A stretch of DNA of 64,000 nucleotides from Membranipora membranacea (lineage: Eukaryota; Bryozoa; Gymnolaemata; Cheilostomatida; Membraniporidae): positions 7,562,001 to 7,626,000 of the forward strand of contig OU612068.1 in the NCBI GenBank assembly GCA_914767715.1, written 5' to 3'. A model generated the notes under the pieces. That model made no database searches. It had not been told where the DNA came from and saw nothing but the letters and a program-made list of their open reading frames with translations. Below, piece after piece: positions 50,201-63,172 of this stretch. The number at the start of each line of letters is the position of its first letter. Positions within the stretch are counted from its first letter, which is position 1. The position numbers and the translations under genes are program-made.

Positions 50201-53200
50201 AATTTAGCGGAAATTGAATGTTTCTGTATTTTCCGTTTTAGAAAGGAGTAGTGAAATGTGAGAAGTCAACATGCCCAAGTTTAGAGGGATGCCATATGAT
50301 CCTCTACAAGTCTGCCAAATCTACGTCGTGCTGTCAGGAATGCGTCGGTATGTGCCTCCTATATTCTTATCTCTAAGTTCCCCAGATTTGGAAGTCTTAT
50401 CTTTGCGACGATCACCAACACTCCTCAAATAACCAGACACAGTTTTGAGATCTGAAGTGTTGGTGTGCTCAGTTATTTAGAATTTTGAAATTTTTTATGT
50501 TTTTTCAAAGATTAGAGAATTTTTGGTGGCTCGATGCTGGAGGTTATCTCTCATCGGTGGCTAAATTGAGTAAAAATGACTTCTGCATGAATGGAGTTAT
50601 TTTTGTTTCAAGTTTTCAAGTTTATTAATAACATTACTGAGAAGGGTTGGTTAACCCATGTGGTGTTTTACATGTTTGTGTCGTGTGTGAGAGAATTTCT
50701 ACAAATGGATCATATTTTGAGCACTTATAAGGATGTATTTTGTGGTCTCCGAGTTACTATACTATGATACTCCTAAAGACAGGTTAATGATAATTGCTAC
50801 ATCCATCTTTCAGTAACAATTAGCATTGGAGACATCAGGCCTTAGGACTTGACCCGTCTAGTCCCAAAGACCACCTACATAGTGAATCATTGCTATGTCC
50901 TCAACATTTCACATCACAACACTCATCGAAATAATCGAAATTCAAATCAAATAGTTTGACAAATTCTTATGCTATTTGATAGTTAACTTCTTTGGATACG
51001 CCTGTGTAACATGGTGTGCGTGTTTTACCAAGCCATAAATTACTTCACATCTGCTATCAAAGACTAGGAGCATTAATTTATGTTCGTTAATTTCTGCTAA
51101 TCGTTTTCCAGCACCTAACCGCCGTCACTTTCTAAATCGTATATCTCAGCATTGATTGAGGCAGATCAGTAGGTTTGGATGACCATAATGTGGTGCAATT
51201 TGTACTCATTTGTCAAAACGCTTAATCTCTAATCCTTTGCTCTTTCTCTGTCTTAAGGCTGTGTAGAAGGTGGTATCAGATATAAGAGTGGAGATAAATG
51301 GCAGAGTACCACAGACCCATGTGTGCAGAAGGAATGCAAGGTTGGTGAAATATATATGCAAACCAGCTGGTACTTACACTTGTGTTTGATCTTTACTTTA
51401 ACACATACGACATAAAAACAAATGGTCGTATTTTCTACCCTGGGTATTGATGATATAGATAATATGAGATGTGAGACTTAAAATGGTCTCGTCATTGCAT
51501 TGAAAAGGAAGGGTAGAAGAAATTTCCAACCACTCGTTGAATTTTACGGATAACACCTTTCTTCCCACGGATTTTGCCTCCCTACAAGATTTCGATTTAA
51601 AATATGCTCTGGTCCACACCCGTTTGTATACCGGCTGCCCTGGACGTGTCGATTAGCTATTTGTAGTTTTTAGATTTTTGTTTTATGTGGGAATGTAGGG
51701 AAATAATATTCTGGTGTGATCAAGAATGCGGCGAAAAGTTTTAGAATGTGCCTGATTTATACTATTCTACAAGTCAAGGACTTTCAAAAAAAAGGAAATA
51801 AAATTATATTTTATTCTAATATGCCTCCTGTATAATATGTTGTATTTAATCAATGCTGTTTTTTTCTGTTTAGGCCGGAGTGATCACTACAGCCAGTGCC
51901 GTGTGCCCAGCTCTGACATGCAGTAATCCCGTACAGATTGAAGGTCAGTGCTGCCCATCATGCCCCACTTGTGAGGTCAACAACAAGACATACGGAGAGG
52001 GAGAGACATTCAGACCATACCCTGACATCTGCGTCTCCTGCAACTGTCAGGTAAAAATATACGCTCCTTTAATTTTGGTGAACAATTTCCTGAAGCCCTA
52101 GCAAGATTTTTGTTGCTCACCGTCGAATCGATGTTGATTTTCAACATTTCCTCGCAAGGAGACAACCATAGTTTATGCAGAAATGTTTTTTTCTCACCAC
52201 TTTACCTGGGAATGAATGGCTGGCCAGCGTCCAACAAATATGTGTGGCTGCAGGCTGTTAATGAAACAAGATGGATGTTGCTTCACTTGTGTTGTTTGCC
52301 TGGTATTACCTAACTAAGATGAGAGGAAGTGAATTTGGACGTTTATGCTCAGATTGAGTATCGATAAATATGATAAAATACCTGGGAACTCTAAAATAAG
52401 CCGTATATGTACACAACATACAGACTGATGGTAATCTCCCTTCTCTCTCTCACAGCTGACATCTGATGCTTTTATTGCTATCTGTGTCAGTGTCATATTT
52501 TCTGTCCCTTCAATATCAACTTTCTCCTCAATTCTGAGGCCGGGCATTAGGCGATGTTCAAAAATATGTTTCCGATTAAATTTTGTATAGATTTTTTGCA
52601 TAACAGGTTTTTTACAGGACTTAGAATATTTGATAGTGTTCAATGAGCACAATGATGAACATCTGTGTTATGTATTGAAGAATTTCAATGATCAGATTTC
52701 TACATTGTACAATCAGTGTCAGCTTAAAGTTGAATACTAGAGTTAAAGTATTTCATTCACATTTTTTTGCATTTGGTTTTAGGACGGAAAGGCCAGCTGT
52801 ATGAAGAAAGCCTGCCCTGTGCTCAACTGCCCAGATAGCAAAGTAGTACATCCCGAAGGTGAATGCTGTCCAAGATGTGAAGGTTCGTTGGCAATGGCAA
52901 ACATATTTTTCGAGTGGTTTTTTACCAATCCCACCAATTGGCAGTTGGCACCTGTAAGGCTATGTCTCCGCGGGTGGCATCTCTTGGCAGATGATTATCA
53001 ATAATAATTTTTATGGTCGTAATTGGCTAACTTGACCAGATTAAAGCTGCAAAATCCGAACAGATCAATTTAAGATAATCTTGTTGATCTGATAGGCTTT
53101 CTTAGGCGGTGGAATCCTATCGAAACTACCTGTCACTATAATCTGTGTACTATGTTACACTTTTGAGGTTTGTTACATAGTAACATGGTGGAATAAATAC

Positions 53201-56200
53201 ATATCCACAGGAATTCATAATACATTTACTCTGTGTCCATAATAACCACTGATACCTTGCTTCTGAGCAGTTGGCATTCAGAGGGCCTAAGAATGCTCTG
53301 AGTCACGTCATTAGTGGAAAGTTTCATTGATGATGAGTGAATCTTGAGTCATTAGCCATGCACAATATGCAAATCTATTTCTAAAACCATTGACCAAGGG
53401 TGAAAGGATGATGAATACATTATCTATAAATTGTGTCAAATTACTCTACCTTGTACCCGTTAATGATTATATCCCGCTGCAACAAGTTTTAAAATTAATC
53501 AGTAGGAAATGAAAGTTAGCTGGAATTAAGTTCATGTCGTTTCGGAGAACTAATAATTTACCTCCGGTCACGAGTGACAGGACTGACGTAGTCGCCTTCC
53601 TTTTTCTCACCATCCCATTCCTGGGACCGGTTCTCATTTTTTTATTCAAATAATATCATTGCCTGATGAGAATGATATCTTCCTGACCACGGAACATCTG
53701 AAGGTGTCAAACTGTGGGAACCTTAATGGTATAATCCCCAAGTAATTACAAGTAGTCTTAGTGGCAATAAATTTGTTAAAAATTAAATAATCATTGAGGC
53801 ACAGACAGCTGTTTTTTAGTTTCTAGCCTGGCGTTTCTTGTGGCGTTTCTCGTGGCTCGTAGATCCGCTTCTCCCTCAACTGGATTGTACTTCCTAAGCA
53901 GACTGGTTAATTTTCGGAAAGGGGCCGGATTTGATTCATCGCAGCGTGACTTTCACTTCCATCAGTTTTGTAACTTTTCATGAATCATTATTTTTTCCTT
54001 TTCAGGAAGCAGAACGACATTTTTGGTGCCAAGAATGTGCTTGTTCAAACATCAGATTTATCAACATGGAAAGTCACACCAAGTTAATAGCTGTACGAAA
54101 TGCTCCTGTAATGTAAGTTGAATTGTTTTAACAACTTCTGGTAATGTAATCCTTTAATAATTCACATCATACTAAAGTTATTTATTTTACGATTCTCTAA
54201 GTGGCACTAAACACTAATATCAATTTATATCATAAACTGATTAGGAGTTAATTGAGAACAATGACAGTTTTTCTTTTTTTTTGTACTTAGCTGGCATATT
54301 TTATGTCATAAGTTGAAAACCGTCTCCTCCGCGTATATTTCTGCTTCTTGAGACATCATTCGCAGACAATGTGGGACTGGGAGACCCAGTGAAGGTGTCA
54401 CAAGTTGCATCTGTTATGCTCACCCCATCAACCCTATCATCACATCGTATATCTTAGGCTGACATGCACTCTCATTAGCGCAGACTAATGGACGAGCACC
54501 CAGAGACTTGCATAATTGTCCTGAATGATTATCGAGTACTTTCACCAATTAATCATCATTTAGATTTAGAAAAAAACGGGCTAAAGAAAATTATTCTGAG
54601 AATGACTTGCTGATCAACTCTTGTACCTGCGACAATTTTATACTTGACCACAAATTTCCTATTACAATTATCAGTTGATTGTGTAGCGTGATAAATTGCC
54701 ACTGTGGTACTCAAAGTGATCTAGAATTCTTGTTGGGTTAACAAGTGTCATACATACTACGACTTTTTGGTCACAGAGTCATGAGGTTGCCCAGGCCAGG
54801 CTGAAATTAAAACAACTAAACAAAAGGAAACAAAAACTTTAACAATTACTGCTATTTTTATTACGCAAGTTTGTTTAATAATAAACAAGAACAAAAATCC
54901 CGCGGCCTTTTATACCGAGACAATGAGGGGTACAGTAGGCTGGGTCTGCCACCCTAGGGATAATGTAACATTATTCAACAAAAACTTAAATTTTAATAAA
55001 TACAAGTCGAAATGGCACACTGGTTATATATAGAACACTGCCATGTACTAATAGAAAATTGAAAAATTGCTCATGGTAATTTTGTTTTAAGACCAGTTCT
55101 TTTTATTTTCATTCCAGCTGTATAAAGAGTGTTAGATTAGCCAAAACATAGAAAGGTTCATTCACCTGCTAATGATCTTAGCTCTAGGAAATCTGACCAT
55201 TTGTTTATTTATTTTTGTAACAGGAGGGAACAATGATGTGTACTCGCGATGCTTGTCCTGTACTGGACTGCGCTGTAGAGGATCAGGAGGTGTCACCACT
55301 CAATAGCTGCTGTTCTGTATGCAAACCCAAAGTTCAGTTCAAGGAATGCGTATACAAGGATACACCATACCAGGTAAGAACATAAGGCTATTAGAGAGGG
55401 GATAACTCCTTGTCTCTCTCTTCTCTCTCACCGTATCATCTAGTGATATGTTACATACCTTATTCGTGACAAGTCTCGTGGTCCACAAGTAGATTGAACT
55501 ACACCTTTTTTCACAACTTACTGATTCATTTGTTTTTGAGTTTGAAGCAGGAAAATTCAGCCATGCAAAGACGATCTTCCTCACTTGGGGTTTTAAATAT
55601 TTTGGGAGCAAATTCCTGGCGCTCAGCGATTTTATCATGACTTGGCACTCGGGAAATCTTAAAATTTTATCGTTTCTGATTTTCTACCTCGATAGATCAT
55701 GAACTGGTCACAGGAGTTTAAGCCGAACATGGTTCATTAAATTTTCTGGTGTTTGTCATTCTAATGCATGTCACGCTGCTATTAAACCGGGATATCCCTT
55801 CTATCCGATCCCTTGTGACGCAGCTCACATCTTCAAATTTACATAATATAGATATAAAGCCAAGATTTGAAAATAAAATTTCGAAATTGCAAGATTTTTA
55901 ACAAAATCGCTAATTTATTGGGCGACTCAAGTTCTTAAATTATATCACAATTTCCTTTGAAGTTGCATTTCTGGTAATAATCATTTGGTATGTCTAATTT
56001 TAGCACGGGTCGAGCTGGACGGATAGTTGTGTGGAATGCTCATGTAACAACGGCACAGTGACATGTACTAAACCTGCCTGCGACGCTGAGCAACATTGTC
56101 CTCTAGAGACTCATCAGCTAAAGTTCAGACCTGGAGCATGCTGCCCTGTCTGTGTGGAACGTAAGTGACAGCTAGAATAGATTATATAGCTAATGATAAT

Positions 56201-59200
56201 TTATACCCTGGAGAAAGCATCTTGGTAATAAAACTTTTATTGGCATTGACCTTTCCATTGACTGCAAACCAAAGCTGACCTCCCGATCCGTTAATATATT
56301 TTATATATCAATAAAAAATAGTAGGTAGTAAAACATGGTCGGAGAAGTAGTTTTGACACCTCCATGATTTTACCCCAAAAATGTTGCAAACCCAAATTCA
56401 TAGAAATTTAGTCGAATCTTTTACCAAAAAAAATTGACAAATTTTTATCTGATTTGCTTCTAGGCCCCCAGAACAAAAAGTGAGGTATCTTAAGCCCATA
56501 CCTGTGTGTTAATATTCTGGTCAATTAGCATTCTGTTCTGACTGGCGTTTGAAGTCGAGTACTGTAGGTGTAGCCTTTTGGTCTGCAAACCAAACTTGTC
56601 ATAAAAGTTTTAGAGCCAGTGGTTTGAAGACTAATTGTTTTATGTTATTTACTGTACCATCTGATAAGGAGCTCTTGTGTTATGAGAACAGTTTTTATTG
56701 CTCTCTTAGGACTTGCTGACTTTTTTACCTCCTCAATTTGAGATTGAATTGATAAAACTTTTTTTAGTGGTTTCTGGTAAACCATTAATGCGTGGTTGAA
56801 ATTTGAATTTTTCACAGTTTTTTGTTTCTCTCTCATCCAACAGGTGATGGCCTCTGCACAGTGTTTGGAGATCCACATTATGTCACCTTTGATAAGAAAA
56901 TATATGACTTCCAGGGCACATGTAAATACACCCTAGCTAAGGACTGCATGACCAAGGAGTTTGCAGTGTACGTTCAAAACTTTAACAGATATAATATGCC
57001 TGGAGCCTGGACCAAGTCTGTCACCATTCTACTGGGGCCGGATACAAAGATCGGTCTGAGGAAAAATGGCAAGGTGCGTTTCATTTGAATTTCTTTGTGC
57101 TCTATCGATAAGGTGCTACCGAGCATTCTCAAAGCATTTTTGCACTTTTGAGTCAGTTTGCATCACTGTACTAAAGAGTGCTTTTTGCCCATTTCTTTAG
57201 AATATTTATGGTAATTAGGCAATTTCCATCAGTGTTTATATGACAATTTACTTATTGTCCTCCCATTACGCGCAATATACAATGTTTGAAGAATGCTGAC
57301 TTGCTTTAAATGATAAGAATTTTGATGCATTTAATTGGAATTCGCTTCCGCAGTTTCTTTTATCTACCAGATGGGCCCCACCTGGTCTGCTCGATTATAT
57401 CTCCAAACCATAGGCACTATTATATTTATACCAATCAATTTCTAAAGTATTATTTCTGTCTATCTTTAGGTTAAAATTAACAAAAGTTTGGTGAGCCTTC
57501 CATTCACAACTATTGGAGAGTTTACCGTCAGATATGAGAAAGAAAAGATTATAGTGGAGACAGTAAAAGGCTTGAAAGTCGTGTGGAATACTGAGAGCTA
57601 CCTGGAGCTGCATGTCCCAGCAGAGTAAGTTACTTGAGATCAATTATAACAAAACTCACTGAAATGATAATATAAACTCAAAGATTAGCACATTTATTTA
57701 TTTAAATTGGTTCAGTATCACAGAGCCTCTTATTGAGAACTTCCAGGCATGCTTTATTTTCAATTTCTGTGTAACAAGTTTTATGGTGTAGGAGTTTAAA
57801 TAATGGGTTTTATTTAACTTACAGGTATAAGAGTAAGACCTGTGGAATGTGCGGTAACTTCAATGGCAATCCAGATGATGATTTCATTGGCAAAGATAAG
57901 CAGCTTCATGAGACTGCCCTGGAATTTGCCATGTCATGGCAGAGAGGCAGAGAAAGTATATGTGAAGTCGGATTTACTCAGGAGCAGGTAAATCTTCATA
58001 TAAATTACATTCTCAATTTTACCTATCTCATGATATTGGATATTTACAATTAAATCTTACTTTCGGACTATTTTTATGATCTTAGCCCTGACCATACGAT
58101 GAATAATACTGATTTAAGATGCTGTTGACTGGACTGGGTAATTTTTAAGTTGTTGTTCTGACTTGGTGGTGATTGATATCTTGATAGCCTAGATTTCAGG
58201 AGCCTGAAGGGACATTTTAAAGAGTCTTGTTTTCTTCGATGGCTAGAAATCTTGTCGGAAACAACATGAGGTCATGTTAAATATAGCCAGTTATTAATAA
58301 TGTCCCCCATATCAAAGTTTCATCATCATAACAATTATGTAGATATTATCTCCTGATAATGTCCCCACTATCAAACAATAATTTCTTTGTATGTTTAATA
58401 ATTTTCTGGTAATTAATTTTATTTTATGTGATTGTTATTGTTATAGGTACAGGCCAGGTGCCAGGATAACTTCTCAAAGTGGCGCAGAGCTCACCAAGAA
58501 TGCACCATTCTAAAAAGCCGAGCACTGAAAGACTGCAGGAGCAAGATAGATGTGGAAGCATATTACAAGTAAGCATTCCCTTAGCTTTGATGCACTTTGA
58601 TCTTTTGAACATTTATAACTGCTTGTTGTTCAAATTGTTTTGTATACAGGGGTTTTCCTTGTTCACCATTAGCGCCACTAATTATCATCAAAATTTCATA
58701 GCAGTGATCTTATCACTTTTGATTTGTTTATTACTGCTCAAGTCGTAGCCAAGGTTACGTTGCCTGTATACCACAAACATAATTATTAGTCAGCCAATTA
58801 AAGCAGGATATCTTACTCAAGAAAAATTGTTGAGATGTTGTTTTCTCTGATTCTTGAATTATGATGCGCTTGATTAAGCTGAACGGAAGAGTGTGTCTCG
58901 CTAGCTTGTCTCAGGAGCACGACTGGCTCAAATACCTGTGGTTAAATTAAAAAATTATGAATCTTAATAATTGTGACTTTTATTACTTTGAATATGAGAA
59001 AAGTTGTACTAAATGTATTTATAAAAAGCATAAGTGCTTCAAATTAATATCTTAAACATAAAAGACTTGTTGTTTATTGTTCAATAGCTGTTGATTAACA
59101 TGCCGATCATGGTCTCCCATGTCATCAACTGTTCCATGAATCATGTGGCCGGCCTGCACCAAGCCTGAAGCCATCAAGCACTTCAGACTGAATTCCGAGT

Positions 59201-59732
59201 AGGCTTGCAAAATTTAAAATTCACCACAATTTATTAACACTTGAAATGTATCCCACAATTTGATAGGTGATAATCATGTTTTGTTATTTAATTTCCAGGT
59301 CTTGTGTGACTGACGCTTGTAATTGCCCGCGCCACAGGAAGTGTACATGTGATGCAGTCACAGCGTATGTGAGAGAATGTGAGAGAAGTGGGTTTTATAA
59401 TACAGAGGCACCGCTCGATTATTCCTGTAGTCGCCAAAGGCGAAGGGTAAGTGTTTTTAAATGAGACTTAAGAAACTTAATGCTCCATTAAAATCTTCAA
59501 TAATTTTGATGGTTAAAATTTTAATTGTCCCAAACTCCCTGATAGAAGTGGCATTGTGGACAGCCTGAAATAAAGTTATAAAAAAAAAGTAAGGCTGGGA
59601 ATTGTGTCCCTGCCAATTGAGAAACAATAACTCCCACTAAAGGTCAACAACTCATAACACTGTCTATAACTTTGTTTTTCTCTTTAACAGATACAACAGC
59701 GAGTGGTCAAAAATCTTAAGATGGTGCTTTGA
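47208..59732 (+). CDS. BMPER: BMPER / crossveinless-2: secreted BMP-binding VWC-VWD protein
   Basis: Fifteen in-phase exons: 47208-47280, 48201-48298, 50242-50347, 51258-51340, 51874-52050, 52783-52882, 54006-54112, 55224-55373, 56004-56160, 56844-57073, 57470-57624, 57825-57987, 58447-58568, 59299-59446 and 59691-59732; 636 residues. Residues 1 to about 21 are a signal peptide (MIIRIVLCCVVLLSLAEQVS). Residues about 28-350 hold five Cys-rich VWC-type modules (repeated CxxC and CCPxC, e.g. GQCCPSCPTC, GECCPRCEG, GACCPVCVE). Residues about 353-533 are a VWD domain beginning DGLCTVFGDPHYVTFD with FQGTCKYTLAKDC and CGMCGNFNGNPDDDF. Residues about 534-612 are a C8-type region (CVTDACNCPRHRKCTCDAVT). 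The GDPH motif is where family members undergo acid-dependent self-cleavage. CV-2/BMPER binds BMPs and Chordin at the cell surface and can promote or inhibit signalling. The C-terminal TIL module of vertebrate BMPER is absent; the protein ends in a short basic tail (RQRRRIQQRVVKNLKMVL). Confidence 0.95.
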
Positions 59733-59739
59733 CAACAAG

Positions 59740-59745
59740 AATAAA
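59740..59745 (+). terminator. AATAAA just after BMPER stop
   Basis: It lies only 8 nt beyond the stop codon, which would make an unusually short 3' UTR. A second AATAAA at 60595-60600 is the more likely poly(A) signal. Confidence 0.25.
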
Positions 59746-60594
59746 AAAACTTTCATTCTCGAGGTGTGATATCTTCTGATGCCTACAGTTCTATAACTAC
59801 AATTGTCTATCCTCACAAATTTCCATTACCGATGCGTGCCTATCTTCTCCATTGTGCAATCAATTACTGCTAAATCATTTGTAAATAGTCATGTTAATTT
59901 ATTTATTCGATGCCAGACATTCCCTTATATTAATCTTCTGCGTGTAATCATCAATGTCATCTTTATTATCAATTATTTTGTATTTGCTACTCCTAACTAT
60001 TACAGTATTAAATATTTGTGGATTCGTGACTTTTCTTGTGCAGCTAATCCATGTCTGGTCATTACCTCCCCTGCCTAAATTGTGAATGATTTTATCCCAT
60101 AATAGTTTGCTTTTCTCCTATTATCCTTATTTATTTGGTGCCATAACTGAGACCATTCATTTTAAACTCACTGCCATACCATTGTTTTTTTACTCTTTTT
60201 CTACCTGTGTATTCAATTGAAGTGTGTATGACAGTTCTGGTACTACTGTTACAGTACAGCTCAATGATTTTTCAACCAAAGACAAAGGCACCATAGAATT
60301 GGAAATTCTTTTGCTGAAACTTCTTTTAATATGTGTATGCTGCCTAAATACTTTCTCCAAGCAATATTTCAGGAGAGACTTGCCATGTCAAAACATAAAT
60401 GTTTTTTTCTTGATGCCTGAAAGCTTTTCTTTAAACCGATGATGGCTTACTTCCTAAAAATACTCTTTCTCACAGCTCATCCTCTGTGGGTTTCATGTAA
60501 AAATTCGTTTGTGCCTCAACGATAATATGTTTATATCTGCTTACTATTTATTTTTTCCTGATTGTTATGTTTGATTTGATTTATTTTTGTTACA

Positions 60595-60600
60595 AATAAA
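60595..60600 (+). terminator. Candidate BMPER poly(A) signal
   Basis: AATAAA in a T-rich context (TTTTTGTTACAAATAAAAAT) about 860 bp after the BMPER stop codon. Confidence 0.35.
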
Positions 60601-61227
60601 AATGTCAAGGTCGATTTGAAACATCTATGATTCAAGCTCAGATCCATCAAGGTCCTTGAATATTATTGTCACGTCCGAGGCAACTAGTTAGTTGTATCAC
60701 TAAAAAACATGAAGCATTTTTTAAACTTTTGGGACTAAAACCTCAAAACTTAAACCTGGAGATGTTGGGCGTTAAAGCCCAATGATATCAGTGTTCACAT
60801 CACTCTTGTTACCTTACACTTTTGCCAAGTGTGCCTCCACCTCTGCCTGAGTAGCCTTGAGCTCATCAGTTTTGCTCTGCTCAAAAAACTTCTTGGCAAG
60901 TCCGTGGATTTTCCATAAAATTGTTGAAGCTTATCTGTTCAGCTATCTATTTTTCCTTATGGCCTCAGCTCTGGCTAGCCTTCTTATTCTCCTCTTGACA
61001 TCAAACAATACAGAAAGCCTATGCATTTCTGATTCAGCACAATTTCTCATTCTCTCTCTCAGTGCGTGTTGCTGAGTTCTCAGTTTTAATTTCTTACATA
61101 CATACATTGTCATCTATTTGGTATTTTTGTGCACTGAGTTCGACCTTGTTTCGCAATTTATACAGTACTGTAGCAGTACTAACAGACTGTGATACCAGAC
61201 GTCAGTGAGATAAGGATCTAAAGTGCA

Positions 61228-61279
61228 CGCCACGAGAGCTGGCCGCTTGAGTGAGTGCTCGCCACGAGAGCTGGCCGCT
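61228..61279. repeat. Two-copy 32-bp-period tandem repeat
   Basis: CGCCACGAGAGCTGGCCGCT occurs at 61228-61247 and 61260-61279, separated by 12 bp. It is GC-rich against an AT-rich background. Confidence 0.75.
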
Positions 61280-61500
61280 CGGAGTATGGGTCCCGGGACC
61301 CAACCACCACTGTGGTTGCTGAATGAGCCAGGACAATCCGGAGATACAAAGACATAGCTTATTCCTTTGGTTTTGTTATTAAAAGTTTTAGTTTTGTACA
61401 AAAGTATATATTTTATTTTTTAATTATTCGGAATTTTCTATGATCAGTGACTGACAGTCCATTTTTATACTACAACATTAGAGTACCGAAGTATTATATT

Positions 61501-62000
61501 TCTTAGGAGACTGAGAAACCACATTTTGTTTTGGGCTGTAGATAGCGCATAGCTTAAATATACTTGGCTCAAGTTATAAAATTGCATCAATAATCTAACT
61601 GCCCGTTCTGTTTCATTTATATTTTTGCCACAATCATTATAAATTGTTACATTTTCATCTCATTTCTAATCTCAAAAATTGTATTTTGCCTTGCATTTGT
61701 TTTCATCGTTTTACATGGTGGTATCTATGTATTATTATTTATCTCTTAGGAGACTGTGAAACTATGTTTTTGTGCTGTAAATAGCTAAAAGTCTAATTGC
61801 CCATTCTGTCTCATTTATATTTTTGCCGCAGTCATTGTAAATTGTCGCATTGTCATCGCATTTCGAATCTCGAAAGGAATTTTATTTTGTCCACCAATAG
61901 TTTTTGTTGTAGTACCGTATTATCACCATCTTTTTGGTGTTGTAAATAGCTCAAAGAACAAACGGTTTCAGCTCAGGTTTAGATATCACATAAATACTCA
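61501..62000. repeat. Degenerate tandem duplication, unit about 200-240 bp
   Basis: TCTTAGGAGACTGAGAAACC (61501) and TCTTAGGAGACTGTGAAACT (61744) begin two copies. Both continue through a GCTGTA(G/A)ATAGC motif and a CCATTCTGTCTCATTTATAT-like motif (61601 and 61800 regions) followed by TTTTTGCC. A third, more diverged start (GTTGTAAATAGCTCAAAG) follows at about 61940. Confidence 0.6.
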
Positions 62001-62774
62001 AGCTGCTTACTTCATCTTATATTTTATTTTATTTTATCTTATAAACGCATCTCTTTTTTATGTCTCACTATTAACCTCAAAAAAAAAAATTTCATTTTTG
62101 TCACTAAATTGGAAACAATATTTCAATTTGCCAGACTGGATCATCATTTTTGCCTGCAAAGAGAGGCTTTTGTGTTCTTCTGTAGTTTTATATTTCAATA
62201 AAAAGATTACTACTACTACTAAGTCAAACATCTCCTCACAGGTTGAAAAGAGGATAGCAGGCAGTTGTTTGGCATTTTTCTCACCTCTTCCAGTCAATGC
62301 AGAGTTGAGGGCAAACTGAATACTCATCTAGTTCAAGTCAAGCTCAAGTCTTGATACTGCTAATCTTTGGCCAATCAACTTGCATCCTTTCACAAGCGCT
62401 CTCATATTGCTTGGTGGGTGGTGAGAGTTGGTTGTCCGCCAACTGAGGTTTTCAACCTGGGGCAGTACACGATCTGTCTCAAGTGCAAAGTTATCTAAAT
62501 CGCTGTTCTTTTACATCACCTTGTATCCCTTCTTGGTTCTGTCGCTCAGTTTGGAAACTATTCTGGCATATGCAAATCCATAATTATGTCCGTTATAAGA
62601 GTTAAACTGGTGCATCAATCTAGTCTCTCATCCTCCAACACGTTTCCGACTAGACCTATTGTCAAGGCCTATTTCAGGTAGTTGTCAAGTTGAACGAGAG
62701 TTCATAAATGGAAGATAAAGTTGTCATCATTTCAGGTCCGAGAATATCCTTCATGGACACTTGTACCTGTACTT

Positions 62775-62797
62775 AGCCTGCCTTGTCAAGACAGGCT
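62775..62797. repeat. Short palindrome, AGCCTG...CAGGCT family
   Basis: AGCCTGCCTTGTCAAGACAG followed by GCT is self-complementary over most of its length. It is flanked by TACCTGTAC and TACCTGTAA. It shares TTGTCAAGACAGGC with the nested palindrome at 41279-41430 and resembles the LINE 3' UTR palindrome at 9791-9822. Confidence 0.6.
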
Positions 62798-63172
62798 AAC
62801 CTGAACTGTACCTGTAATTATGAAACCATGAGTTCTCTACCCATAAGAAATAAGAAGATAACTCTGAAATCAACAGTGATATCAACTTCGTATCATTACT
62901 ATAAATTTCCGAATAATTGAAAAGACAGTGAGAGTCATGGATACATCTGTTGTTAACCAAAGTTCATAAAGAAACATTCCTATTTGAGAGAGGGGTTTTG
63001 CTCAATATTATAAGTAACCGCCCAATAGCTATCTGACTTTGACCTAGATCTTTAGCCAAGTTGGGTGTTGTAATTCCTGAAAATGAGGTGATGTGACTTT
63101 GGACCAATAATTATTCAACTTCTTCTCTCTTCACTTGTGTAACATTTAACCATAATACCTCAATAAGCAGTC

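Larger units (their letters stand above)
59733..63172. other. BMPER 3' UTR and intergenic spacer before PEDS1
   Basis: T-rich sequence, plausibly BMPER 3' UTR to about 60.6 kb. It is followed by small duplications (61228-61279), degenerate tandem copies (61501-62000) and a short palindrome (62775-62797). No exon supported. Confidence 0.5.
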
